Assembly: GCA_031362245.1 (NCBI GenBank)
Contig: JANLSD010000357.1
Coordinates: forward strand, 1 to 19,030
Origin: JAAURS01 sp031362245
Lineage (GTDB): Bacteria; Cyanobacteriota; Cyanobacteriia; Thermosynechococcales; Thermosynechococcaceae
Length of the DNA: 19,030 nucleotides
Direction: 5' to 3'
Shown: one piece after another, positions 7,650 through 16,800 of the stretch
Position numbering within the stretch: the stretch's first letter is position 1
How the letters are laid out: each line of letters opens with the position of its first letter
Position numbers and translations under genes: made by a program
Notes under the pieces: generated by a model
What the model was told of the DNA's origin: nothing
The model's database searches: none
Seen by the model: the letters and a program-made list of their open reading frames with translations, nothing else

Positions 7650-7860
7650 CCGTCAAGGTACTAAACCCAGGGGGGATGGCCGTAATACAGGTGCACACAT
7701 CCCCCACCTCCTCAATTTCCACCTCACAGGCATGGCAGGAACCCATCAAACATCCTGTGGGAATATCGATTCCAGCCCTCGCTGCCACAGCCAAGAAAGA
7801 TTCTCCCACCTCAGCCTCCACTTCAACCGCATCGGGCAAAAACCGAATAACAACACTCAC
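7621..7860 (-). CDS. Short plant-type [2Fe-2S] ferredoxin-like protein
   Basis: A 79-residue beta-grasp protein. The motif TGCLMGSCHACEVEI gives CX4CX2C, the first three ligands of plant-type [2Fe-2S] clusters. The later CTCITAIPPG carries the fourth (Cys58, equivalent to TCVAYP in ferredoxin). The spacing to the fourth ligand is about 12 residues instead of about 29, so this is a shortened cyanobacterial subfamily. It ends in LFSDPTW. GTG 7860 is preferred because GGAGG lies 6 bp upstream; a TTG at 7863 is closer than usual. A soluble electron-transfer role is inferred and the partner is unknown. It is convergent with rimM and overlaps it by 29 bp. Confidence 0.85.
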   Translation of the reverse strand: MSVVIRFLPDAVEVEAEVGESFLAVAARAGIDIPTGCLMGSCHACEVEIEEVGDVCTCITAIPPGFSTLTVNLFSDPTW

Positions 7861-7934
7861 CAAAAACCTCCGACCAGGGATTGAAGCTATTTAAATTGTA
7901 AGAGCTGCGCCTTACTGCCTAAATCGATCGCAAT

Positions 7935-7962
7935 AAAAAAGAGGGTAGACAACGCCACCCTC
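7935..7962 (-). terminator. Intrinsic terminator of the DUF4912 gene
   Basis: On the minus strand a GAGGGT/ACCCTC stem (7962-7957 with 7946-7941) encloses a 10-base loop and runs into six Ts (7940-7935). It lies 25 bp beyond the stop codon at 7987. Confidence 0.8.
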
Positions 7963-7986
7963 CTCACTCATCTCAAATGAATCGTT

Positions 7987-9222
7987 TTAGACAAACCATT
8001 CTTCAATGGCTTCAGCCTTCGTATTGGTGCGGCGCTCCGGCGTTTCACGGGTGAACCGCATTTGAATCGCACGGGTTTGCTCACCATCCGCTGCCACCGC
8101 CATGATGGGGAAATCAAGCAGCCCATCTTGAAAGGACATCTGGAAGCGGAACGTACCATCAGGGGTTAGCTCAATGGGCCGACCGCCAATGGTGACATGG
8201 GCATCGGGTTCTGTTGCGCCGTAGACAATCAGTTCAGCATCCGCCACCAACCAGAATTGACGAGGGCGTGTAGGGAGAGAACCAGAGAAGAGACCCGCAC
8301 CCGAGGCTGTTAATCCAGCACCAGACGCCGTAGGCAAGGCCCACAGACCCACACCGGAGGGGAAGACAAAGGAGCTGACGGTTTGCTCGTGAACCTTAGC
8401 CTGCTGCATGGAGCCAAATACAGAACCATCAATTCTGAGAGCGTCTGGGCCTTGAGCCAAGTTGAAAATCTGATCGTAGATCGCATCGCCCGCTTTGGGG
8501 TAGGTGACGACGTTACGAGTGGGCTGTTTGAGTTCTGCAATGGTCTGACCCCGTAGTTCGGCTTCCCATTCTACGGTGACGAAGTGATCGTCAATCCAGT
8601 CAGAGGGATAGGTGGGAGGAATGCGAACCTCAGCAGAACGCGCCATCAACAACCATCGACCATCATAGGTACGGTAGCCAATTTCCACCACGTAGTCGCG
8701 ATCGCTCACTGGAATTGGCAAATACCATTCCCGCGCCATCTCATCACAGGGATACTCTTGGACGCTATGGGGGACTTGGTGCTCAATATTAATGTCGCTC
8801 ACGTCGTAGATCCGCACCGCAAGCTGCTGACCACCCTGCGATCGCAGTTCAGACTTATGGGAGTTAGGGATATCCCAGTACGCATAGGCCCACTGGGGGT
8901 CACGGGGCATGAGGACAATCCGACTTTCGCCATAGCCCTCAGGGAAATCGCCTAAGGACTCATCCACACTCGCTAAAGCCGGATTGTAAAACGCAGATAC
9001 AATGCCCACATCGTACTTGGTGGACTCAACCTGCTCTTGCGTTTCAAAGGAGTCAGCAGCGTGTGGCATAGGAGAATTTATAGTTTGATTTTGAGCGTCT
9101 TGGATAGAAGCCAGAAGCTGATCTTTACGCATCCGGCTATACCGAGACACACCAAATCGGCTGGCAACGCGGCGCAGTTGCCGCAGGGTCATTTCTTCTA
9201 AAGGGGGTTGATCGTAGGTCAT
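7987..9222 (-). CDS. DUF4912 protein with N-terminal Rho_N/SAP-like domain
   Basis: A 411-residue protein. Residues about 10-42 (MTLRQLRRVASRFGVSRYSR, then MRKDQLLASI) form the short helix-extended-loop-helix of Rho N-terminal/SAP-like modules, often nucleic-acid binding. Residues about 95-250 match DUF4912 (VLMPRDPQWAYAYWDIP, LAVRIYDVSD, WYLPIPVSDRDYVVEIGY, WLLMARSAEVRIPP), a beta-rich domain common in cyanobacteria and of unknown function. The end (about 325-395, ELIVYGATEPDAHVTIGGRP, then LTPDGTFRFQMSF) looks Ig-like. AGGAGG lies 11 bp before ATG 9222, a slightly long spacing. It has its own terminator and is divergent from the next gene. The biological role is not known. Confidence 0.85.
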   Translation of the reverse strand: MTYDQPPLEEMTLRQLRRVASRFGVSRYSRMRKDQLLASIQDAQNQTINSPMPHAADSFETQEQVESTKYDVGIVSAFYNPALASVDESLGDFPEGYGESRIVLMPRDPQWAYAYWDIPNSHKSELRSQGGQQLAVRIYDVSDINIEHQVPHSVQEYPCDEMAREWYLPIPVSDRDYVVEIGYRTYDGRWLLMARSAEVRIPPTYPSDWIDDHFVTVEWEAELRGQTIAELKQPTRNVVTYPKAGDAIYDQIFNLAQGPDALRIDGSVFGSMQQAKVHEQTVSSFVFPSGVGLWALPTASGAGLTASGAGLFSGSLPTRPRQFWLVADAELIVYGATEPDAHVTIGGRPIELTPDGTFRFQMSFQDGLLDFPIMAVAADGEQTRAIQMRFTRETPERRTNTKAEAIEEWFV

Positions 9223-9677
9223 AGGTCAGTAGACCTCCTGAGCTGGGTTATGGCAAGAATCAATATCAAGAAAACTTCATATAAAAGTTTTTTATGAATG
9301 GACAGGCTCATCCGTGGGGATCAACTTGTTACGAACAACTTAACATTTTCAGAACAGATGTCAAGCCTCAAGAAGCTTGATTTTAATGGCTTTTACGATT
9401 TTTAGGCTTTTTGGGGATCTAAATATCAAGACTTCATGACATACGATTCCCTGAAGCTAACTAAGTATTTAGGCTTATTAAAGCATTGTCCATACCCTAG
9501 GGTAAGCGGAAAAATCATTGGTGATACCGCAGGGATGTTTTTCCGCATTGTGCAAGGTGAGATGACAAGAAGGAACTTTTAGGGAGAGAATCGTCACAGA
9601 GAAAGGACGTGCTCTTTGGCACCGCCATCAGAATTTGAGATCGGGCATACTAAACTCACACGCTTCGGGGAATCATC
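9223..9677. other. 455-bp divergent intergenic region
   Basis: No gene is seen. It must hold the promoters of both flanking, divergent genes. It contains a hairpin (TCAAGC 9361-9366 with GCTTGA 9375-9380, followed by TTTTA) and a perfect 12-bp palindrome (9493-9504). The sequence is AT-rich, with runs of T between 9381 and 9415. Confidence 0.5.
9493..9504. promoter_or_regulatory. 12-bp perfect palindrome, possible operator
   Basis: TACCCTAGGGTA is fully self-complementary and lies about 175 bp upstream of the small exported protein gene. It may be a dimer binding site. The CCTAGG core also occurs elsewhere in the window, so it may be only chance or a genome-wide word. Confidence 0.3.
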
Positions 9678-10088
9678 ATGATTAAACAAAAATTGCTGGT
9701 CTGCGCCAGCGTAATAGCCTTAGCGGCAGCCACTGCAATCCATCCCGTCATGGCGCAGCCTGCTGCTTCTACGCCCACTGGCGTCACAGAAATTTTGAAA
9801 CAGCTTAATCTAACGCCAGACCAACAAAAGCGCGTTGATGAAATCCAAGCGTCAGCCGCAGTCAAGATCAAGGAAGTGCTATCCCCTGAACAGGCGAATC
9901 AGTTAAAAGCCCTGGCAGAAGCAGGGCAGGGAGATGCGGATTCATTTAACAAGCTAAACCTGACGGATGATCAAAAAGCCAAGCTCAACAGCATCAAAAT
10001 GAGTCTTGGGTTTGAGCTGTTCCCGATCCTTTCGTCTGAGCAGCAGCAAAAACTGATGGATGCTGTGAAGCCCAAGTCCAAAAGCTAG
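9678..10088 (+). CDS. Small exported LTxxQ (Spy/CpxP-like) protein
   Basis: A 136-residue protein with a classic signal peptide (MIKQKLLVCASVIALAAATA..., probable cleavage after VMA at residue 26). The mature, charged, helical chain contains four related motifs: LTPDQQKRV, LSPEQANQL, LTDDQKAKL and LSSEQQQKL. LTxxQ repeats mark the Spy/CpxP/heavy-metal-resistance superfamily of periplasmic chaperones and stress sensors. In cyanobacteria such proteins are numerous and mostly uncharacterised, so a periplasmic stress or chaperone role is an inference. It starts at ATG 9678 with a GGGGA box about 6 bp upstream. A strong terminator follows 29 bp after the stop. It is a single-gene unit, divergent from the DUF4912 gene. 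Confidence 0.8.
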   Translation: MIKQKLLVCASVIALAAATAIHPVMAQPAASTPTGVTEILKQLNLTPDQQKRVDEIQASAAVKIKEVLSPEQANQLKALAEAGQGDADSFNKLNLTDDQKAKLNSIKMSLGFELFPILSSEQQQKLMDAVKPKSKS

Positions 10089-10117
10089 TCAAGATTGATT
10101 GCAAAGGAATAGAAAAG

Positions 10118-10151
10118 AAGCCTCCAGATCGACCAGACCTGGAGGCTTTTT
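10118..10151. terminator. Intrinsic terminator, probably bidirectional
   Basis: A perfect 10-bp stem, AAGCCTCCAG (10118-10127) with CTGGAGGCTT (10139-10148), has an 11-base loop and five Ts at 10147-10151. On the minus strand the stem runs into CTTTTCT. It sits between two convergent genes (stops at 10088 and 10177) and could end both transcripts. Confidence 0.85.
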
Positions 10152-10176
10152 GCGCTTTCTCAAACATAAAGCGCTT

Positions 10177-10827
10177 CTACAACTTGAGGCTGGCGTGGAA
10201 ATCATCCTGTACTTTGGCGGTCAACCGCCGCGACACCTGGCGGACAATCTGGGTGAGGAGGCGATCGCCCGTCCCTTGAATCAACCCCTGTGGGAACCGT
10301 CGAATAAACTTAGGAAACACCAGCGCCACATTGAGATCCAATGTCCACTCCACATGGGTTAAGGGTTGAGGTGATGCACCTTCAGAAGACCGATCTACTA
10401 ATTCAAGTGCTGCATGAAAATCAACCTCATAGCCCTGTTCTTCTGAGGTGCCAGGGATGGTTTCAATGCGGTAAACCCCTTGGTCATCTGGCGGCAACAG
10501 ATGGAGTCCAATTTTAGGCTCAACCTCAAACCCAAAGGAGCCATAGCGGCCAATGGTTAAAAGGTATCCATAGGCTCCGATTGGCTCAACGGTCATGGGA
10601 TGGGCGCAGCGACAAAACCAGCCTTGATGTTCATCAAGATACTGTGCCACTGTCTTGGCATTCCCCTTTAACTCCATTGCGCCCAAAAAATGACTGCGAA
10701 AATGCATGTGCCCTGTTTCCACAACGGGTGAGGACTCCATGGAGGTCATTTTGGGTTGAGAGGGCTGCGCTTCGGCTAAATCCATCCAGTTATTTTGTGA
10801 CAGTGATTGCATAGAGTCTGACTGCAT
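10177..10827 (-). CDS. DUF1997 family protein
   Basis: From ATG 10827 this is 216 residues. A GTG at 10842 would add five, and no start has a clear Shine-Dalgarno sequence. The first 40 or so residues are polar and low-complexity. The DUF1997 domain, found in cyanobacteria and plant plastids, then runs from about MHFRSHFLGAMELKGNA to FIRRFPQGLIQGTGDRLL, with CRCAHPMTVEPIGAYGYLL and GRYGSFGFEVEPKIGLHLLP inside. The family shares a START/SRPBCC-like look (a single beta-sheet barrel with a long C-terminal helix) but has no assigned function. The end, VRQVSRRLTAKVQDDFH, is a helix. It is convergent with the LTxxQ gene. Confidence 0.8.
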   Translation of the reverse strand: MQSDSMQSLSQNNWMDLAEAQPSQPKMTSMESSPVVETGHMHFRSHFLGAMELKGNAKTVAQYLDEHQGWFCRCAHPMTVEPIGAYGYLLTIGRYGSFGFEVEPKIGLHLLPPDDQGVYRIETIPGTSEEQGYEVDFHAALELVDRSSEGASPQPLTHVEWTLDLNVALVFPKFIRRFPQGLIQGTGDRLLTQIVRQVSRRLTAKVQDDFHASLKL

Positions 10828-11049
10828 CGCTTTTCTTTGCACTTTATAAAAATAGCGTCCTTATCTCTATCACTCCCCATTGACGTCTCTAGTATGACAG
10901 TTGGTTCAATATTGATCTGTGATATGGCTCAACTTATCTTTCAGGATGGCTAGCAGCCTGTCGGAAAATCACCCCTCCTTCCCAGCCCCTCTCCCAGAGG
11001 CTACGGCGTACACTTGTTGTAAATAGGCTTTCTGACTCGCTAAAGATGA

Positions 11050-12447
11050 ATGAATATGCTGAATTCATCAATGCCTTGTAAAACAAGACGACATGCGGTC
11101 GTGCTGGGTGGCAGTATTGCGGGTCTTCTTGCCACCCGTGTGCTCTCAGAGCACTTTGAGCAGATTACGCTGATTGAACGCGATTGCATCCTAGGTAATG
11201 CAAGTCACCATAAAGGTGTACCCCAAGCTCGACATGTTCATGTCTTGTTGGCTAGGGGACTGGAAATTGTCACACAGCTTTTTCCAGATCTAGCGGATGG
11301 ACTCAAAGCACAGGGAGCAACCGAACTCGATTTTGGTGCAGACGTAGGCTGGTATCAATTAGGCGACTACAAATGCCACTTTAACAGCGGAATAAATGTC
11401 CTATGTCAAAGTCGCCTGTTACTAGAAACCCAGATTCGGCAACGCGTTGCAGCCTTAATGAATGTGACGATTTTATCGGAATACACCACGCTTGGGCTGA
11501 AGTCCACACCTGATCGTAAATCTATTACAGGCATTACCTTCCATCGCAATGGAGCCGCAGAGCAGAATGAATCCCTTGATGCCGACTTGGTTATAGATGC
11601 GATGGGGCGTGGCTCACCTTCTTCTCAGTGGCTGGAAGCGCTAGGCTACGAAAAGCCCAAGGTGTCACAAGTTACGGCAGAGATTGGTTATACCAGTCGA
11701 ATTTATCCCCGTAAGCCGAATGATTTAGGAGGATTAAAGGGATTCATCCTCTCGCCGACTCCCCCTCACGAAAAACGTGGCGGGGTCGTCTCGCCCATTG
11801 AGGGCGATCGCTGGATGGTAACGCTGATGGGTTATTTAGGAGAACATGCACCCACCGAGGAGCAAGGGTTTCTTAACTTTGCCCAAAGCCTACCCACCTC
11901 TGATATTTATGACCTTATTTCTCAGACACAAGCACTTTCACCTCCGATTCCCCATCGCTTTCGGTCAAGTTTACGTCGTCATTATGAAAAGCTATCTCGT
12001 TATGCAGAAGGATACCTCGTCCTAGGCGATGCACTTTGCAGCTTTAATCCTATTTTTGGTCAAGGAATGAGCGTTGCGGCGATAGAGGCACAAGTACTGG
12101 ATGCATGCCTCAAAACATCCCCAGAAGACCTTACAGATTTACCCAAACACTTTTTTAGAAAGGCTGCTCAAGTCATTAATGCGCCGTGGCAGATGGTAAC
12201 AGGCGAAGATTTTCGTTATCCAGAGGTGATTGGAAAAAGATCGCTCAACATTGCCGCATTAAACTGGTACATCAGCAAGGTCTATCGAGCCACTCATCGA
12301 GACACCATAGTTTATGGTGCCTTTATTCAAGTGATGCATCTTGTGAGATCTCCTCAGGCATTATTCCATCCAAACATTTTGCTTCGAGTGCTGAAAGGGT
12401 CGTGCCCCAGATCTGTGGGACGGCAGCTTGAGAGCAAGGCTTCATGA
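11050..12447 (+). CDS. FAD-dependent oxidoreductase/monooxygenase (PHBH-like fold)
   Basis: A 465-residue flavoprotein. The dinucleotide-binding start HAVVLGGSIAGLLATRVL (residues 15-32), followed by an acidic strand end LIERD, binds the FAD ADP moiety. GYLVLGDALCSFNPIFGQGM (Asp327) is the second FAD/ribityl motif of the p-hydroxybenzoate hydroxylase-type group A flavoprotein monooxygenases. ADLVIDAMGRGSPSSQWLEALGY is the intermediate FAD-contact strand typical of this bacterial subfamily. An N-terminal SHHKGVPQARHVHVLLARGL segment is also characteristic. The substrate is unknown; hydroxylation or oxidation of a lipid, quinone or secondary metabolite is inferred from the fold. The gene stands alone, with about 1.4 kb of non-coding DNA downstream. 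Confidence 0.85.
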   Translation: MNMLNSSMPCKTRRHAVVLGGSIAGLLATRVLSEHFEQITLIERDCILGNASHHKGVPQARHVHVLLARGLEIVTQLFPDLADGLKAQGATELDFGADVGWYQLGDYKCHFNSGINVLCQSRLLLETQIRQRVAALMNVTILSEYTTLGLKSTPDRKSITGITFHRNGAAEQNESLDADLVIDAMGRGSPSSQWLEALGYEKPKVSQVTAEIGYTSRIYPRKPNDLGGLKGFILSPTPPHEKRGGVVSPIEGDRWMVTLMGYLGEHAPTEEQGFLNFAQSLPTSDIYDLISQTQALSPPIPHRFRSSLRRHYEKLSRYAEGYLVLGDALCSFNPIFGQGMSVAAIEAQVLDACLKTSPEDLTDLPKHFFRKAAQVINAPWQMVTGEDFRYPEVIGKRSLNIAALNWYISKVYRATHRDTIVYGAFIQVMHLVRSPQALFHPNILLRVLKGSCPRSVGRQLESKAS

Positions 12448-12917
12448 GGATGTGCCAAAAAGCACCAACAGATGTGGGACATTACCCGCAGCCTCTTAGT
12501 TATCCAACAATTTTCTCAATAAGGGCAAGCCTTTTAGGGACAACACGACCTCATTCACATATTTAGACTCCGCCACAAGTTCAGTTGACCACCAAAGGGG
12601 AATATAAATTCATACATACTACTATTTTTAGGCGAAGAAACAGCCATAAAGCCTACAGAAGAAAACACATAGCATTGACCTAAAATGACATTAACATCAA
12701 AAAATAACCACAAAATAATTATGCATACATACAAATTTCAGAACATTTAAGAATATGTTGAAACTGTGAAGAGATTATGTTTTCCGCAAAAATATAACTC
12801 AAAGCCATTGATTTTATCCATTCTCTCCCTAAATCCTATGATTTAGTCTTGCTCAGCGACCCTAATCTTTAGACCCGTCAAGTCAACCACCTCCCTAGGG
12901 TTAAAAAACATGAACTT

Positions 12918-12957
12918 AAAGCCAAAAGCCTCTGTCAGGAAAGGTTATGGCTTTTTT
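12918..12957 (+). terminator. Weak terminator-like hairpin
   Basis: AAAGCC (12918-12923) or AAAAGCC (12924-12930) can pair with GGCTTTT (12949-12955), ending in six Ts (12952-12957). The tandem AAAGCC copies offer two alternative 5' arms. It lies about 470 bp after the FAD oxidoreductase, so its link to that gene is uncertain. Confidence 0.4.
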
Positions 12958-13206
12958 GTTGGACTTCACTATGCCAGAAATCACCATAGTATCAACACAA
13001 TTTAAGAGGCTGAATCCATCAATTGTGTTAACAATGTGTTGAACATTCTTAAGACTTGCTTAAGTGTAGCTATTTAACCAAACCTTACTGTTGACGATCA
13101 GTAGCAGATAATGCCAGTATCGCTGTATACCAACTTTCGAGGAAGTTTGCCTAAAGACTTTAATACCTTTGATACTTGGGTTCTGTATAATTTTCTTCAG
13201 CATGAG

Positions 13207-13222
13207 GTGAGAATCATCTCAC
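13207..13222. repeat. Short inverted repeat (6-bp stem, 4-base loop)
   Basis: GTGAGA (13207-13212) and TCTCAC (13217-13222) flank ATCA. It lies 15 bp after a TATAAT at 13186-13191 and could be an operator or the start of a structured transcript. Confidence 0.35.
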
Positions 13223-13456
13223 TTTACCAATCGTTATACTGAAGTTGTGTTGACTAGGCTTAAAACTGAAAAGCGTATTGAACGGGGGTCTACATGGATA
13301 CGTCATTTTAAGAGTATCTATGTAGTGCAAAGCAAAATCATTAAAACTAGCCTATTTCAGATATTGATCCACAACAATCAGCAGTGGATGCATATCTTGA
13401 AGAAAAGTGCCTTCAAGAATAGCAAAACTTATAACCTTTGATTTTTCCTAATCAAT

Positions 13457-13475
13457 CAAACTCTCCTTGAGTTTG
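13457..13475. repeat. Short inverted repeat (7-bp stem, 5-base loop)
   Basis: CAAACTC (13457-13463) and GAGTTTG (13469-13475) are perfect reverse complements around TCCTT. It sits just upstream of the first copy of the 74-bp direct repeat. Confidence 0.45.
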
Positions 13476-13510
13476 TGTTGGGCCACTTCGTAGCGGCTTA
13501 AGAGAAGGAT

Positions 13511-13584
13511 AGTCCTATGTTGACTTGAGTAAGGGTGTGCCTTTCAGTTTACCTTTGGTTGCTGGAAAGCATCATGCTGCTCAA
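13511..13584 (+). repeat. 74-bp imperfect direct repeat, copy 1
   Basis: It aligns without gaps to 13634-13707 (offset 123 bp), about 55 of 74 bases identical by eye. There are two strongly conserved blocks: AGTCCTAyGTTGACTTGAG with the next five bases (21 of 24) and CCTTTGGyTGCTGGAAA (16 of 17). It lies about 300-370 bp upstream of the peroxidase start. Confidence 0.75.
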
Positions 13585-13633
13585 AAAGATTTAGGGCAGA
13601 TGTCTTATTTTGACAAAAGGGTATTTGTTCAAG

Positions 13634-13707
13634 AGTCCTACGTTGACTTGAGCAAAGCTTAGTTTTTTAGTGTGCCTTTGGCTGCTGGAAATCATTGCTT
13701 TACTCAA
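13634..13707 (+). repeat. 74-bp imperfect direct repeat, copy 2
   Basis: The second copy of the element at 13511-13584, with the same two conserved blocks at the same internal spacing and the same CTCAA end. Differences in the conserved blocks are mostly transitions, which suggests an old duplication with selection on the blocks, or chance retention. Confidence 0.75.
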
Positions 13708-13878
13708 CACAGCTAGGGTAATTTTCTTGTAACTATATAAGGTTATTTTTCCAATTAAATGGTGCTTAAAAATGACATGAGCTTTGATTCCTTAACTCCT
13801 TAGGTGATTTATCTAATCTTTTTGCCTAAGCCCGAAACTCTTCAACTTCATTGAATAAAAACCGGAGCAATACATATC

Positions 13879-16800
13879 ATGGCCACCAGTTTTAACGTCA
13901 ACCAAGCCGACCTTGCCTTCATCCTGAAGCAGATTCAGATTGCTGAACTAAATGCTGGAGGCATGTCGCTCATCGAGGCCATCCAGACGGTCTACCCTGG
14001 TTTATCTGCCAGTGATGCGGCAATTTCCCCCTTCGGACTGCGCACGGTCAGTGGTCTCAACAACAATCTTCTGCCTGGTAATTCTCAATATGGCGCTGCC
14101 AATACGCTCTTCCCACGCCTTACCAATCCTGTATTCCTCAACGATGCCGATGGGGACATAATGCCGCTGGGACCTGTCGGATCGGGTGCCCCCACTATTA
14201 CAAACAATAATTATGGTGTGCCAGGAAGCGTCGCTGATGCCGACCCACGCATCATTTCAAATCTGATCGTCAATATGACGACTAATAATCCGGCGGCGAT
14301 CGATGCCTACCTCAACAACCCGTTGTCCCTCGCTCAGTTTGAAGCAGATCATCCAGGTATGATTCCCGTTGCGCCGACTGATCCACGTTTGACGGCACCA
14401 GGGGGGCCAGGTAACTACCTAGCAATTACGAACACAGACATCGCCACTATCCCCAATATCTCCCCTGATATTGGCCTTTCTCCCGGCTTTAATTCCTGGA
14501 TGACATTCTTCGGGCAGTTCTTCGACCACGGTCTTGATCTTGTTACCAAGGGAAGTAACGGCACCGTCTATATCCCGCTACAGGTGGACGATCCACTCTA
14601 CGACAAAGGTTTTGATGGCATTGCTGGTACTGCGGATGATGGGCCAAATTTCATGGCGCTGACTCGTGCGACCCCTACAATGGTTGATCCCGATGGAGCA
14701 GGGCCGTTGCCAGCCGTTCCACAGTTTGAAAACACCACAACAGCCTTCGTTGACCAGAACCAAACCTATACTTCGGACTCCTCGCACCAGGTGTTTCTGC
14801 GCGAGTATACTTTCTCCGTAGATTCCAACGCTGATGGAATAAAAGACAGTTTTGCGGTTAGCACAGGCCATCTGCTAGATGGCGTTAGACCCGGCTCGAT
14901 CGCCAACTGGGGCGAGGTCAAGGCGCAGGCGCTCCAAAAACTTGGCATCAAGCTTGATGATTTCGATGTCCATAATGTGCCGCTGCTGCGAACCGACGAA
15001 TATGGTCGGTTCATCCCTGGCACTCATGGCTATGCTCAGGTCGCAACATCTGCGGGCTTTATCGAAGGTACGGCAACTGGCTTGGTACTTCCAGCCAATA
15101 CGATCCGTACTGGCCATGCCTTCCTCAACGATATTGCACACCATGCAGCACCCAGTTTCTTAGATCTCAACCATGACGGCATCAAGGAAACAAAGCAGGT
15201 TGCCGATGCGAACATCGATCTTAATGGTGACGGTGTTTTCAATTTGGCTGACATTGACACAAATAATGACGGCACTGTCGATGCATCGGATTTTGCTAAC
15301 TTTTCTACCGTTGTCGCTGATGTAAATGGTGATGGTTTCATCAACGCAGCCGACTTTGACAGAAATGGTGATGGGTTTTTCACCCTCACCGACTTCGATA
15401 TCAATGGCGATGGTTCCATAACCGCTGCTGACCTAGTTGCCGACGATGGCAATGCACTCACCTACGACAATGAAATGCTCGATGCGCATTTCTTGACAGG
15501 AGACGGACGTGGTAACGAGAATATCGCACTCACCTCCGTTCACTCCATCTTCCACTCAGAACACAACCGCCTTGTGGAAGCGAACAAGGATACCTTGATT
15601 GCATCAGGCGATGCAGCAGTTGTCAATGAGTGGTTGCTTCCTGGCGCTGGAAACCAGATTACTCAGCTTCAACTGGACACTATTAAAAACACGGCTGATC
15701 CTGTGGCTAAGGCTGCGGCTATTGACGCACTGAACTGGAACGGCGAACGCCTATTCCAGTCGGGGCGCTTTGTCACCGAAATGCAGTATCAGCATCTTGT
15801 CTTTGAAGAGTTTGCGCGACGAATTCAGCCCAACGTGGCCCCGTTCGTTTTCACCAATACGCCCACCCTCGATGCCTCGATCCTCTCTGAGTTTGCCCAT
15901 GTGGTCTATCGCTTTGGCCACTCGATGCTCACTAACACGGTGGATCGGCTCGACAACAACTTGCAACTGGTGGCTGGCACAACCGACCAAGCTACCCTGC
16001 TCGCAGCATTTCTCAACCCGCAAATGTACCTTGCAAGCGGTCAGACCATCGCAGATATCAATGCAAACCTCATTCGTGGCTTAACCCGCGATGTGGGCAA
16101 CGAAATCGATGAATTTATTGTGCAGGATGTGCGTAGCAACCTACTCGGTCTACCCCTTGACCTTGCAGCGCTCAACATCGCCCGAGGCCGCGACACAGGC
16201 ACTGCCCCCCTCAACATCATTCGTGCCCAGCTCTATAACGACTTTGGCTCAACTGACCTCAAGCCCTATACAAGCTGGACTGACTTTGCTCAAAACCTCA
16301 AGAACCCGACTTCGGTGGTGAACTTTATCGCTGCCTATGGTTCTCATAGCAGCATTACCAGTGCGACGACTCTCGCAGACAAGCGTACTGCGGCAATGCT
16401 ACTAGTGTTTGGCGGTACGAATGCTCCGACTGATCGCCTGGACTTCATGAATGCAACCAATGCCTTTTCCGGTGGCAGCCTTGGCGGTCTCAACAGCGTC
16501 GATCTGTGGGTCGGCGGTCTAGCGGAGGCCAAGAAAGAATTTGGCGGCATGTTAGGTTCAACGTTCAACTTCATCTTCCAATACCAGATGGAGCACTTGC
16601 AAAACGGCGATCGCCTCTACTACCTCAGCCGCACCCAAGGCACCAACCTACTCAATCAACTCGAGCCAAACACCTTCACCGACTTGGTGATGCGCAACAC
16701 CGACCTAGGCGGCATCTATTCAACCCACCTCAACGGATCTCTGTTCGCGTCTCCAGATCGCATCTATGAGTTAGATAACGGTATTGCACAAGTCGATTAC

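Larger units (their letters stand above)
12448..13878. other. 1.4-kb AT-rich gene-free leader of the peroxidase gene
   Basis: No convincing protein gene is seen. The longest frame, 13247-13441, encodes 64 residues with no recognisable motif and a poor start. The segment contains a terminator-like hairpin (12918-12957), a hairpin at 13207-13222 downstream of a TATAAT (13186-13191), a 7-bp stem hairpin at 13457-13475, and two copies of a 74-bp imperfect repeat. It has no HIP1 octamer that I could find, unlike the coding regions. A long regulated leader, a small RNA or decayed insertions are all possible. Confidence 0.5.

Noticed and set aside
10974..11000. CCTCTCCCAGAGG with a CCCCTCC-rich flank, resembling dispersed palindromic repeats of filamentous cyanobacteria
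   Set aside because: Only a 5-bp stem and one copy in the window, so it cannot be called a repeat element from this sequence alone.
13186..13191. TATAAT as a promoter -10 element
   Set aside because: No -35 hexamer at 16-18 bp spacing and the sequence is AT-rich, so a single hexamer is weak evidence.
13247..13441. 64-residue plus-strand frame upstream of the peroxidase
   Set aside because: Starts at GTG without a ribosome binding site and has basic, low-information content with no motif; most likely chance in AT-rich DNA.
15036..15461. 141-residue minus-strand frame with SPFxSKS-like repeats
   Set aside because: The repeats are the antisense shadow of the DxNxDG calcium-loop codons; there is no start signal or independent evidence.
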